Shown here one piece after another: positions 28,745 to 41,850 of a stretch of 64,000 bases of DNA; the stretch's first letter is position 1; each line of letters begins with the position of its first letter. The position numbers and the translations under genes are program-made. The stretch comes from Latrodectus hesperus (Eukaryota > Arthropoda > Arachnida > Araneae > Theridiidae): NCBI GenBank assembly GCA_037975125.1, contig CM075853.1, positions 56,074,091 through 56,138,090 on the forward strand, in the 5' to 3' direction. A model generated the notes under the pieces. That model made no database searches and had not been told where the DNA came from. It saw only the letters and a list, made by a program, of their open reading frames with translations.

Positions 28745-29000
28745 TCATATGGTCTGTCTCCGTCAGACCAGCTCCATGAAACGTGGACTTAAATGAAATC
28801 CGATACAAGACGTTGGCAATTATAAATATCTTCTTAGTCAGTCGAGGACAATCCAAGATGTGTTGATGTGATGTCCCATCTTGCTGTCATTTAAGACAAA
28901 AAGAATATGTTGAGATTATTTTTCTTCAAAAAGAATATGTGAGCCACACCAAGAATATGTGAGATTTTGTAAGAGACCACAGTCAAGTCTGGTCATATAT
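28745..29000 (-). pseudogene. Possible 3' remnant of a non-LTR retrotransposon
   Basis: More complex sequence than its surroundings. In one minus-strand frame it reads QQDGTSHQHILDCPRL, like the Cys/His knuckle near the C-terminus of many LINE polyproteins, followed by LYRISFKSTFHGAGL. A 10-bp motif (AAGAATATGT) occurs three times at 28910-28960. Without the rest of the element the assignment is weak. Confidence 0.3.
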
Positions 29001-30424
29001 TATTAGCTTACCTTTTACAAGGAAGAAATAGGGAAAGTCTTTGTCTTTTGCATTAATTTAATCAACAAAAGTAGTAATTTATGATTCCATTTGTGATTGT
29101 TTATCAAATTATAAATTTATTATATACATTATAAGGGATAAGATTCTGCTCGTAGAAAAACAATCTGGTGCAAATATATAATCTAAAATCATAAATTTAT
29201 TCAGCTTATAAAATCGAATCTTGCCAAATTGTATTGCATTAACAGTTTAAGCATCAATATTCATTCTCATAATTGATAATAAGCTTCCTTTTTGGATATT
29301 GTGAATAGAAATATAGTTCTACTATGTAATATACAGATAATAACGCTTCTGTAAAAAAATTATGAATGTTTAATCCTAAAGAATTGAGAGATGACTATAA
29401 AATCGTTATATAATGCACGATTCTTTAATAAAGATTCCCACAAAAAGGTTACATATACTGCACGATGCTTTCATACTTCTGCCATCAAAAGCTTTAGTTC
29501 AATCTAAGGGAATACTATCAAAATTTGAGTTGTTCTGTACATAGTAAAATCACATAGCCTTTTCGAGTATTTTTGACGCACTGAGTAAATTTCTTTTGAA
29601 CACATTTGAAACTTGGAGAATTTGAATTATATTCCTAACCATATTAATTATCCACAGTTGTGCGTAAAAATAACCTTTCCTCTTGAAAAACCTGTCCTCT
29701 TGAAAATTTTTCATTCAATTTGTTTTTGTTATGGTTTAAAGAATATATTTATTTTAGGAAAACCTTTATATATTCGATTAAATTTATTTATATAATTTTT
29801 GTTTATTTATGGAACTTTTAAGCGAACTTCAATTGGAATTATAAAAAAATTCATACTTTCTTAATTATAAAATCGTATTTTCTACAATAATTGCATTTAT
29901 TTTGATCACTAATTGTCTTTCGTGTTACGCAACACAGAAAAGTAAAATATATAGTGCTGGTTTCAGCTTTAATCGATACGACAATGTTCTTTATTACCAA
30001 TAATCTAGGAATTTTAAGTCTTTTACTAAGACAACCATAAAATCTACTCTATTTTTTACATAAAATCCTACATAAATTAACATTTAATGTGTTTCTGCTC
30101 TGAATAATCAAAAAAGCATATATTTTTTTATAAACAAAGAAATGTAAAAATAGAATAGAGAAAAAAAGAAACAGTGTAGAAATTGAATGATTTAAATTGA
30201 TGTACACTACAAATATTATTTGAATAAACTAATTTAGTATTCAACAATTAATATTTCAAAATAAGCACATATAATAAAAAATATTTAAAGAGAATCCTGT
30301 CTTAATTTATGACAGTCAGAAATTTTTTAACATTTTTACTATACTCTCATTCATTTACCAGTGCGTGTGTAAATAAACACAGATATGTACATATGTATAC
30401 CTACATCTTTTTGTGTACGCATGG

Positions 30425-30524
<100 letters not shown>

Positions 30525-31236
30525 CATAACTTTTAACTTAAACATAAACAGAATATATGACAGAAAATAATAATTTAAATACCGAATATATAACATCATA
30601 TATGATATTTGTCTTATATTATAATGTATACAATGTTTATTTTTTTATAACTTATATTTTTAAAGACATTCAGTTAAAATTTTGACATGCAAAATAATGT
30701 ACAAAAAAGGATATCTAAAGTAACTATGTTGTACAATGGATTTTTCTAAATTAAATTTCCATTTGATGACAGGAAAGTATGTAATAAATTTTCTATGTGA
30801 CTTAATTATTATTTTTACTAAATTCATTATTCATTAAACAGAAATAATATTAGTTGAGCATTGAAAATACTTTATTACTGAGCATGAAAATATTTCCTGT
30901 AAATAAAATAGCGCTTTTACAAACTTAAAATAAAAAGGGAAAGATACAACTCATTAGAATTATAGTCAAAGTGAAAACATTTGTTATTATTATTAAAATA
31001 TTACCATACGTAATTTGCTGCTTAAAAATTTATAAAAATTACCCAACTTCTTTTCATTTTTACTTTAGCAACATGTTTTCCTCTTTACTGTTTTGAGAGT
31101 TATGACAAAGAATTTTATAATTGATTCTTTTAATTAAAAGATATTTTTTGCTATATTACATCAGCTCTCTCTCTCTCTACTTTTATAATGTTTCAAATCA
31201 AATACTAAATAAATAAAATTAGGAATAACAACTCAC

Positions 31237-31626
31237 CAATTTCTTTCCACTTAGCACACTTGATAGATTTAATTCTTGACATTCATCCAATTCTCTGTGC
31301 TCAACTTTTAGTTTCTGAATCTCAGCGACGACAAAATTTACCAATTTTTCTGACTCAAGATCATCCATATCCTGCCATTCAGTGGATGTTTGTGGTGGGG
31401 GAGACGTCGTTTCTGTTGTCGTCGACGTCGAAGTCGACTTAGCCGTGGTTGTGGTAGAAGTCGTTGATGTCACCGCAACCTTGTCTTCAGTCGTCTTTTC
31501 AGAAGACGGCGTGGACACACTTTCCGTACTTGATGTTCCCACAGAGGGGTCAGTAGTCGTTTGACCCACAGTTAAAGTTCCGAGAGCTAGAAGAATCACG
31601 GACCACATCCTCACTCTAAGATTCAT
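31237..31626 (-). CDS. Exon 1 of a secreted mucin-like / cystatin-like protein gene
   Basis: First coding exon, 130 codons, minus strand. The start codon is preceded by an in-frame TAA at 31684-31686. A second Met at codon 7 has a better context (G at -3) and could be used instead. Residues 1-21 form a signal peptide (basic start, then WSVILLALGTLTVG). About residues 22-85 are Ser/Thr-rich with a PPP, resembling a mucin-type O-glycosylated stalk. Then come an acidic linker, an amphipathic helix (LVNFVVAEIQKL), a Cys, an N-glycosylation sequon (NLSS) and the segment ending SGKKL. The frame runs on only five codons past a clean donor (TTG|GTGAGT at 31236-31231), so the exon ends in phase 0 after Leu130. 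With exons 2 and 3 the product has 198 residues. The helix, a strand ending in LAG at the exon 1-2 junction, and later strands with Cys resemble a type-2 cystatin. Identity is inferred; the splice structure is seen. Confidence 0.8.
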
Positions 31627-31830
31627 AGAAAAGGCGGGACGAGTACCACGTGGCCGGGGAGAGTCGAGAGTTCGATTAATGGTTTAATGCACGGAAAGAG
31701 AGGTCACTCGGATGATGCTGGGATGATTTCTCCTCTAAATCTGGCTCCAGCGGGATGCGGAAGAGTATCTTGAGTTCAGCGAGGAAAGCTAGATCAAGGA
31801 AAGAGCGCCATCTGTACCGTTCTTTTGTGC
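31627..31830 (-). promoter_or_regulatory. Probable 5'UTR and promoter of the cystatin-like gene
   Basis: About 200 bp directly upstream of the start codon are much richer in GC and CpG than the surroundings and abut AT-rich DNA at about 31835. An E-box-like CACGTG lies at about 31650. I see no clear TATA box. An in-frame TAA at 31684-31686 stops the reading frame from extending upstream. Confidence 0.45.
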
Positions 31831-31839
31831 AGAGTAAAA

Positions 31840-33680
31840 AAATGTTGAGTTCAAATATTTTTCACTGTTTTAGTAAGCTAAACTTGTAACACAATGTGTT
31901 TAAAATGGTAAATTCAGTTAATTTATTTTCATATAGCATAATAAATTACAATTTTTTTAATTTATTAATTTCCTTTAAAAGAATTAATTTTGTTTTGTGA
32001 AAACACTCAAAATTAAATTCATCTATATGCGTAAACCATAAACAAATGCATGAAATAAAATAAAAGAAAAACAAAACTAGGATATTTAAAAAATCATTTG
32101 AAACTGACTTTTAATTTACGAGTGTGAAAAATAAATATATCATATATGTATTAAGTAAAACTATATATATTTAAGAACACACACACAGACTAATACAATT
32201 TTATGCATTTAATATATGTGTGTGTGTGCGTGTGTGTGTGTGTATACTCCTTTTAATATCCCAATAACAATGATTATTATTTTACTTAGTAAATGTTAAA
32301 ACAGTATTAAATATTATAAACTTAAATAAATAAACATCTTCAAAGCTAAATACTAAAGTAAACGTATATAAAATTTAGCTTAAATTTTGTTTTTTACTTG
32401 GAAGTTCTATTATTGAATTTACACTTATAGATACGTTATCAGTACATATTTTTGCATGTATATAAACTAAAGTAAATAAATAATTTATATATTTTTAATT
32501 AAAAATATGAAATGTAATCGCTAAATATTTGAGATCTCATTTTTAAATGCTTAGCATTTATGAATTCGTTAGAATTTGATTTATGTCTATTTTAGCAATC
32601 TTAGTAGTTTTCAGTAATTTAAATTTATTAATTTTAATAAAACCTTTAAGATTTTTTTATGCTTAAATTGCATATTTTTTTAAAGTTTTAAGTTTACATA
32701 TCAGAAAAAACGCACTCTGTTCTCTATTCAAAATACTCTAAGTAAGCATATAAATAGCAAAGAAAGCAAAGCAAGAAAAATCATTCCTTAAATGAAAATT
32801 AAGAAAATGAAATTATTAAAATATTAAAAATTTTATTCAAGAACTTATTATTAACTTTTTCTAATGCATATCATCTATATTTTATGAAGTTATAGTTTTT
32901 CACATAAAGAGTAAACAGTTTTTCTTTAATTTCAAACTATAACAAAAGTAAAACTATAGAAGACATAAAAACAGTTATGCTGTATTTCCTACAACTGTTT
33001 AACTTAAAATAACACAAGAATCCTCATTTTCATAAAGGGCAATTTTATGAAATTGGTTATAAAAAATACTGTTTTTTATATGATTGATTCAATTAATTTC
33101 AAAATCAACTCGAGTAACTTTTATTTTCATCCTAGTTCAGATAATCTAAAAAGGTGTCCTCAACCATTTCTAGAATTATCATCAGGTATTTAGTTTACAG
33201 GAAACTCAATTTAATTTAATTATTAATGTTTATAAAATTTCTTTTCAAATTTTTATACTTATTTTTTTCCTCTGAATATTTGCAAGTTATGATACCTTTT
33301 TAATTTTTCAGAGTTTAAGAATATTTTTGTCTTTACTTTACTATAGTAATTTATATGCAAATGTTTAAAAACAAATGAAATAAAAAATTTCAGTTTCCAT
33401 AGTTTTTATTTTAAACTGTTATATAAAAATAAAATGACTGTAATGTATATGTAATAATGTAAGATATAATTATCCTTCTAAATTAAAACATAAGACATTT
33501 TACGTCTAAAGTTACATTTTTAATAAATGTTAATTGACATTCATTAAATTAATAATGAAAATGTTGCATCTATGTTTCATTTAATCTAGATCTATCAATT
33601 TTTGATGAAATTTCATTACATGAATTATTAATATATGTAGAAAAAAATCTCAAATTATTTCTGCAGAATAATTTTGTAAT
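31840..33680. other. AT-rich intergenic sequence
   Basis: Apart from the AC/TG runs, I see no exon or element. Confidence 0.5.
32175..32243. repeat. (AC)n and (TG)n runs facing each other
   Basis: A short AC run at 32177-32186 and a TG/CG run at 32216-32243 lie 30 bp apart and can pair as an imperfect hairpin. Confidence 0.7.
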
Positions 33681-33683
33681 ATA

Positions 33684-33785
33684 TCTAATATATAAAATTC
33701 TCGTGTCACAGTTTTCGTTGCCATACTCCTCCGAAACGGCTTGACCGATTTTGATGAAATTTTTTGTGCTTATCCGTTCTTTATA
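33684..33785 (+). mobile_element. Dispersed arthropod repeat, possible Helitron 5' end
   Basis: Begins TCTAATATATAAAATTC, continues through TCGTGTCACAG, and includes TCCGAAACGGCTTGACCGAT, a block I associate with a widespread repeat in arthropod genomes. The TC start next to an A fits Helitron insertion, which happens between A and T. No 3' end (hairpin plus CTRR) was identified, so the element is partial or the class is wrong. Confidence 0.4.
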
Positions 33786-35019
33786 CATTTCATTATGCTT
33801 ACTGATTCTAATAAGATATATAATTTCTCAATTTAAGAGCATGCAATAACAATATGCAAAAATTTATGGTTAAATGAAAAATTATAAACATTTAAAGCTG
33901 AAACTTATCACGGTATAATTTTTTTATTTTACAAAACAATTTTTATCTAAAATTATTAAATGTTTTAATTAGATTTAAAACACAGCTGGGCCTTTTCTTG
34001 TTGCCTGCCTTTTCAGGTAAATATTCCAAAGAATTCTCAATACATAAGATATGTAGTAGTGCACGATTTTTTTAATGTGTTTTAGATTGTAAGGTTGAAC
34101 ACTCTTTAAGGTTATTTTTAAAATATAGAAATAACACAACATTTATGATGGCGTGAGCTAAAAATCTTCAAATTTTGAGCTAGACATTTTATATGTATTA
34201 TACACTTGGCATAATTAACTTGCAATATATGGTTTATTTAATAAGTGATTCAAACATAGATTTAAATTGGTATTAAACTTTAAATTTCTTTCCATTGTGA
34301 ATTTGTATACAAATATTTGTTACTTTTGATAAATGTAATTATTTGAAAATGCATGCTTTTATTTAAGGTAATAATATGTTATATTTAAAAAGAGTTAAAT
34401 GTAAAATCCAAATAAGTTATTAACTTAAAATTTTAAATCGACATAATCATAAAACATTCATATATATGACTTCGGATTTATAATTTATATAACTCGCATT
34501 ATTTAGGGGAAAATTCTATACCATAAATTTTCTCAACTATTTTTAAAAAGAACTAAATTTGTTTTAACAATTCATTTTTGTGAACAGAAATAAAATACGC
34601 TTGTAAGCTTGACGAAAAGATTTTTTTTCTTCGCCAAATGCCTACATTTCTGTAAAACAGAATACAAAAAAAGCTTGAAATGAAGAAAACAATTTCCACA
34701 TCTTTCAACTGAAGAAACGTTACTCAATGCAACACGATAAAAAACGATTCTTGTATTCTTGAAATCCCTAAAGATGCGTTCAGTAACATTTGCTTGGAGA
34801 TTAAAAAGTTGTTTTCAACATTCTTATGCAAAATTTGTTGGTAAGTACTAAACTACAACGGTGAATGCATTGTTTCTTTTTCTTTTCTTACGAAAAATGC
34901 TTTAAATATATTTGTTTTCATTTGAAAGCAACATAAAATATTAAATTATTTTTGTTTCTTAAGAAAAAACCTGCATCTATTTAGTAAAACTAAATTTAAT
35001 CTTTATAAAGAATAAGTCC

Positions 35020-35185
35020 AGTTTTCCATTTGTAACTATCATAAATTTTGCTGAACTTCATTGATCATCAGGCTCATCTTATCAGCTGACTTTTCAAGCA
35101 AGACAAATGTCTCAACAATAGCCTGTTTTGAACATCCAATGATGTCAATATCATAAGCACAACCTTCTAATTGAATTGTTCTTTG
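35020..35185 (-). pseudogene. Non-LTR reverse transcriptase fragment
   Basis: A minus-strand frame from about 35185 to a stop at 35041-35039 reads AYDIDIIGCSKQAIVETF and then LLEKSADKMSLMINE. This matches the RT active-site block of LINE-type elements (Y-A-D-D-I-D-I-I-G), with one Asp of the YADD apparently lost by a deletion. Past the stop, sequence like FMIVTNGK continues in another frame. Only this block is readable; the rest of the element is gone or eroded. Confidence 0.6.
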
Positions 35186-37703
35186 AATAATGAGTTGTGT
35201 TTACTTTGAAATCTAGCACAATATTTTTCAGAACCAAGTTGAACTATAAATATAAAAGTGAGCCTCACAGTCGCATTACATTCTCAATATAGAAAGACTG
35301 AGAAAAACACAACATTTTTTTCGGAATTTTATATTTCTAAGTGTCATACTTGTCTGATTTAAATATATTTCCAATCATGTATTATTTTATTTCAAACTAT
35401 CTCGTTAAACATTATATCTTACTAAATATTATCAGTTTTATTCATATATTTTTTCAGTCACATATTAAAAATTGCAATAATATCTAATATGACTATAAAA
35501 TAGATATGAAATTTGGATATGGTTAAAAGAGGGTTGTTGCAATTAATAAGCAAGTGACTTTTAGTGAAACAGTTTTCTTCACAGAAGTTTTTGAGAATAC
35601 TCAGATAAAAAGTTTTAAAAATAATGGTTTCAAAAATGTATATAATTTTATGGCATGCTAGCTGAATCATTTTGAAATAAATATCATAAAATATTTTGAA
35701 CTTGTGCTGACAAGCAAAAATAGAGGCAAAACTTTACGTTTTAGTGTATTTAAATTTTTTTACGATTATTTTGGCATGAATTTACTAAAATGACTTAAAA
35801 TCTTCAAAATATTTGATTCTCTGTTTATATATATGTGTGTTAAGGGACCTTTATATTTTATATTTTTGAAAGTGAATGATACTAAAAGCTTGTTTCATTA
35901 AATTGTTCTTAATTTAAATTTTAAAAGATATCCTGATGATTAAGCAATGCAATAAAAAATAATATCGCAATTAATTATTTTCATACTTTTATAGTTTAAT
36001 TTGAAATAAGCAAAAACAATTGACATGCTGATATCTTCAAGTAACGCTTAGTTTTTCCGTTTTAGCTTTAAATTATTTCGATTGATTTTATATACTATTT
36101 TAAAAATAGTGTTCCATACAGTTATTTATTTGACGATTTATATAGCTTATGTTCTTGATAATTGTAAGTAAATATAGGCAAATTTTCTTGGATGACTCAA
36201 TTTATATTTTTTAAATTAAAGACAAAAAAACCTAAGTGATTAATTTGTAAATATATTGTCTTTTACATTAAATATTACTTTTGCAAATGTTCAGAATTCT
36301 TTTATTAGTTTCCAGTTGTAAGATGTTGTATAAAAGTATATATAATGATGACAACTTATAAAATGATGACATCAAGTAATATAATATCATTATCAAGAAT
36401 AACTTTTACTAGATATTTCTTCTGTATTCTGATTGAAATGAAAGACACATTGATGTTATGATTGTGAAAACATAACCTAGTACTATATACAATCATTAGG
36501 ATGAAAATTATCTATACTATATTAAATGATATTGTTTTGCTTTTATTCTGCATTCAGTATTTTTTCAGATTTGTTATAGCAATGGTTCCTCTTAATTTCT
36601 CTCTTACTAATTTCTAGTATATTTTTATTTAATATATTTTAAAGCAATTGTTTCTCTTATAAATTATATATTGTTTTTCATTCACAATATTTGTTCAGGT
36701 AATTGTATTCAAGTATAATGGTTTGTGAAAGAAGATATCAACTAATTATTTTAAACTTTAAAAGGTCCAGTAATCTGAGAATTAGAATTTGCAAGACAAT
36801 AACGTATTGATATTTGCAAGATATTTGCCATAAATGCAAGACAACAACATATAGATATTTATATTCCAACGCTATCATATTCTGTTATTATAAGAATTAT
36901 GTTACCGAGATAAAAATGGTGAAAACAACTATATCCGGACAAAGTTAGAATAGATGAAAAATTACCATGTTATCATTTACTATACAAAAGTTGCTACACG
37001 TTATTTTAATTGAATTTTGAATTTTCGGTTTGGTGTGCTCAAAAAATGATTATTCAATAAGAATTGATACGATAAATATTATCATAAAATACACCAAAAA
37101 TAGGATAAGTTAAGAAATGGATGAGTAAGATTACCATAAAACCATTAAATGATGATCTGCTGTACGTGTATCATATATACTGTGCATATATCTAATGTAT
37201 CACATAGACAAATTTTTCTATGATGCATTTGAGACAATATTTAAATCAGTGCTGTTCAATTTAAAACAGAATGCTGCTGGTATGAAACTTTTAGTATTAC
37301 GACCAATAATAAAAATATTATTTTTGTGGTTGACTGCCTAAAGCATTATCCACTCGAATTTCTGAGCATTTTTCTGCTTGATATTAAAAAGTGAATGCAT
37401 AATTCTAATTATTTTAATCACTTAAGCTTACAAATAATAATTTGTACTACTTATTCTCGTAAAAAAAATTACATTTTTCAAAATATTGTTATTTCAGTAA
37501 AAGTAAAATTTCGCATTAGTTATTGGTTGTTTTCTCAATTTTGATTAAGTTCATTGGCAAATAATGTAGAAAATAATCTTATACATTATTTAAAAATAAT
37601 TTAAGTTGAAATATTTTATTTCTCCCTGTACTAAATTTCCAAAAATTTGAAATTTATAATAGTTTTTATTTTGTTATCATGGTAAATTCTTATAAAGTAT
37701 TTT

Positions 37704-37847
<144 letters not shown>

Positions 37848-38254
37848 AAGAAACAATATTTTTAAACTTGTTCATTGTATATTAAAAGTTTTTGTAAATT
37901 TATCATTTCCTAATATTTAATAATAATTTTTTTTCAAATTTACACGTAAAATTGATTTAAATATTTCGTGAACAGTTGTATTTAAATTCCAACTTCATAA
38001 TTGGTTTTAATTCAATTAGAATTTTGAGTTTCCTACACTGAATTTGTTCTCTTACTGATCTTTCCTTCTGATATTACTAAATGATACTTACAAGCATTAT
38101 TTGATGCATCATATCTTTCTGAAAATTGTAGATATCAATTTTAATTTGGAAATGTTTTCTGGAAAAATGCCTCAAGCTAATTTCATTATCATGTTTCTCA
38201 TTTTCCATTACTACAAAATACTTTCAACTTACAAATCCACGCACTAAATTCATT

Positions 38255-38625
38255 TATTTTCTTTCATATTTCCACACCGAGTCTAGTTTTACAACTAATG
38301 AATCGATAAATAGAGTTGTACAAATGTACTGACTGACAAGAATCGGAAACAGGCTTGCCTGTGGTTATTTACATTATCGATGTTTCCTAACATTTGGCAA
38401 TGCTTTGCTGAGAACTCTCTGCCAGAGTCCCATTAATTAAATAGAGTTCCAATATATAATAGTCTCGATTGTTTGGCCCACAAATGCTTGCAGGTGGATT
38501 GTTTATCCGATATGAAAGCTGTGTTCTGTGCTTGTAGATTGCGTATACGTGTATTTGTGTTTCCTTCCCATAATTAAACTTCTCGGGAACTGATTATTTG
38601 GATACATGCCATTTCCTAATAGAAA
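38255..38625. promoter_or_regulatory. Candidate regulatory island
   Basis: About 370 bp of less AT-rich, non-repetitive, non-coding sequence between AT-rich flanks. It carries close-packed short motifs known from animal enhancers: TGTGGTTA (Runx type), ATCGAT, and several ACAAT/ATTGT (Sox type). It lies about 6.6 kb upstream of the cystatin-like gene start. Regulatory role is inference only. Confidence 0.25.
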
Positions 38626-41495
38626 GAAGGGATTGATCAGAACAACTGTTGTTTTTAAATTGTTTACAAGTTAAAGAAAAGAGCATTCCTTATATTTATT
38701 ATTTAATTTTGAACAGAGTAGAAATATAAAAAGTTGTCTACATTTGAAGGCAAATAAAATGTTATTTCACTTAGAAAGAATGAATAAAGGCTGATAAACA
38801 ATTTACAATCTTGGTTGACTACATGATCAAACTATTTGTTTTTTATCCAGCTCCCTGCTGATTTACAAATATTTGAAACTGGAGATACTTCATAATTGGA
38901 ATATTGTTAAAATCAATGTTCTATTTTTTCCACAATAATATTATTTTTTGAAAGTGTAACGCAAAAGGTAATATTATTGGCTCGTATAAAATTATACCAG
39001 TTTGAATATAAATGAAAAATGGAACAGAAGGAAATATAATAGCTAAACAAAATTATTTCATTGAAATAATGAGGATTTATTATAATTGATCCTAAGTATT
39101 ATAATTCTGGTAAATAAATCACTTACATAAAGGAATATTAAGATATTTTTTAAAAAGGGTGTTGAAGTTGACTGATTTTAATTAATCTCATTTCAGTATT
39201 AGTTCCTAAATAAGGTTTATATCTATTGAAGATATTTTGTTCGTTAATTACGTGCATAAGTTAAATAGGCAGTCTATAGTTTTTATGTAGTTTAAAGTAG
39301 ATGATACATACTTTTCAAAGGTGCTTACGTAGAATTTAAGGTTGATAATATTTAAAGTGCTATACAATTATCATTAATTTCAAAATTACAATCAGAAAAT
39401 AATTAAAGCAATATTTATTATTAGTTTAATAAATTTTATTTCTGGTAGTAAATTTTAAACATATTTTTTAAATATAAACAATAATGTGTTTTAATATAAA
39501 AGTTTTTGTTTTATTAATAACAAAAATAGATTTTATAAATGAACATATTTTTGAACAGAACATGGGAAATTGTGTGGCGTTGTTAGAAATAAAAATTTTG
39601 AATGGATAATTCGTCTTGATGAATTGCAATATTCTCAGTAATTCATCCCTTCAGTGTTACGATAAACCTAAGTACCAAGCATGCTTGAGAACTTAATATT
39701 CGAGGTTTCATGTTAGACTGACCACCTAACTGTGATAAATGCTTTAAAGACCAGGGTCCGCGGTCAAGAAAACAGATATGAACACTGTATGCCTTGGCCT
39801 TCATTAGATTGTTATACAAAAATGTAATAAGCACATTTTTTGTAATAAATTTATTTGCTATTGACTCTTGAAATATGAAATTTTTTTCCTAAATTCTTAT
39901 ATGTGAAACTATGGGTGATTAAAATTGAGAATTTGAAAATGAGTCTCAATTTTAAGTTTCTTATTGAAAATACGATCAAATTAAAAAATTTTGTGATTGT
40001 TTTGAATGAAATTTCTTTTAAAATAGATGGTATGATAATTTGATATGATTACATTGTTGAACCTGTGTTACTTCAGAAAATGATATCTAACCAAGATAAC
40101 CTGCTATGAAAAGCCCACGAAAATAAAAATATATCAAAAGACGCTTTTCAGATTATTTATCAAATGCTTTTTTATTATAAGATTTAATTGCTGGATTTGT
40201 ATTGAGAAATTTTAAAAAGTTTGAAATAGTACGTGTAAAACAACTTTCGATAAATTATCCATGTAATATAAATAATGATTTTTTTAACAAAAATGAAAAT
40301 TTTCCACGAAGCATACCGAGTATCAACAAAACAATTCAAAAGTATTTACTTAAAGTTATAATTCTTTACAATATGTAGAACTGCATGAGTTAATTTATGA
40401 ATATAAGTCCATAACATATCTTGTATTATTTTGCTTGACAAAATTAATAAAATATATTAGATAAATTTACTCTTGATATATCACAAGAAGAATATCATTC
40501 ATATGACACATGTATTTCAGTAGAAAGAACAAATCGTTAAATTTTCATGAAATTAAGGGCAAGTAAATGTTACGGACACAGTACTCAAACCAAACATTTA
40601 TGAAAGGAATAGTTTATATGAACATTAATTTAATGGAAATTCGATAACATGTACATTTAATATTTAAATATACAAGTTATAAAATTTTCGCACAAATTAA
40701 TGAATATAGTTTCCTCACTATGCCACATTTAATAAACCATAGAGGTCTACATTTTAACTTTGTTTACTGACAAAAAATAATTTGACGTTTAAAGTTGTTT
40801 AACGATATCATGTGAAAGTCTTAAACCAATACAATAATATAATACGTATTATCATTTGGATAATATAAACAATATGTGATCGTGCATAGTTCGACTAAGG
40901 TTGAAAATTTCTAAAGAAAATTTAAAATCAGGGAGATATATATAGCTAAGGCAAAAATGTTACTGCTATTGTTTAAAGAACTCATAATGTAAATGAGTAG
41001 TAATTAATTCAAGTAATAGGCTAGTACGATAATGAGGAGTACATTTTAGAAATTTCTATTCCCAGTGATACATCCAAAATTTTGAGGAATCATCAGGGCT
41101 CTTTCACAAAAAGTGAAATTCCTATCATGAGAAGTTATGATGCACTTTCTGCTATATTAAGATTATAGATTACGGAACTCCTGTTTGCGATGCAGGCTTG
41201 CATTGTTTTATGAAATCATCAATTGAATTACAGATTTTAATATCTTAAATACATAGATTTATGACGTAAGCACAAATTTAATATCGTAAGTCTAATTTTG
41301 AGAAATAAATACAAATATCTATGCAAATAATGCAACTCATTTTGAACATTGAATGTCAGTGATATTGGATCACTCTGACTTGAATTAATATATATTTAAA
41401 ATGATAGCATGTGTTATAAGATTTTTATATAAATTTAAACAAATAAGTTTGTAAATTATTCAGAAAAGTGAAGATGTATTTAATGGAAAAATCTT

Positions 41496-41534
41496 GATGT
41501 TTTCTAAGATAATCGAATTATCTTAGAAAACATC
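41496..41534. repeat. Perfect 18-bp hairpin
   Basis: Arms 41496-41513 and 41517-41534 are exact reverse complements (GATGTTTTCTAAGATAAT and its complement) around a 3-nt loop, CGA. Confidence 0.95.
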
Positions 41535-41646
41535 ATTTTAAATATTAAAATAACAAATATAAGCCAACAATCATCTCACCTTCAATTTTCCTAGTATAAC
41601 TCCCTTATAAATTAGCCATTGGTCATATGTTTATATGTAATCACAC

Positions 41647-41850
<204 letters not shown>

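Noticed and set aside
31382..31564. Val/Asp-rich plus-strand frame
   Set aside because: It is the complement of the Ser/Thr-rich part of exon 1; splice structure and signal peptide support the minus strand.
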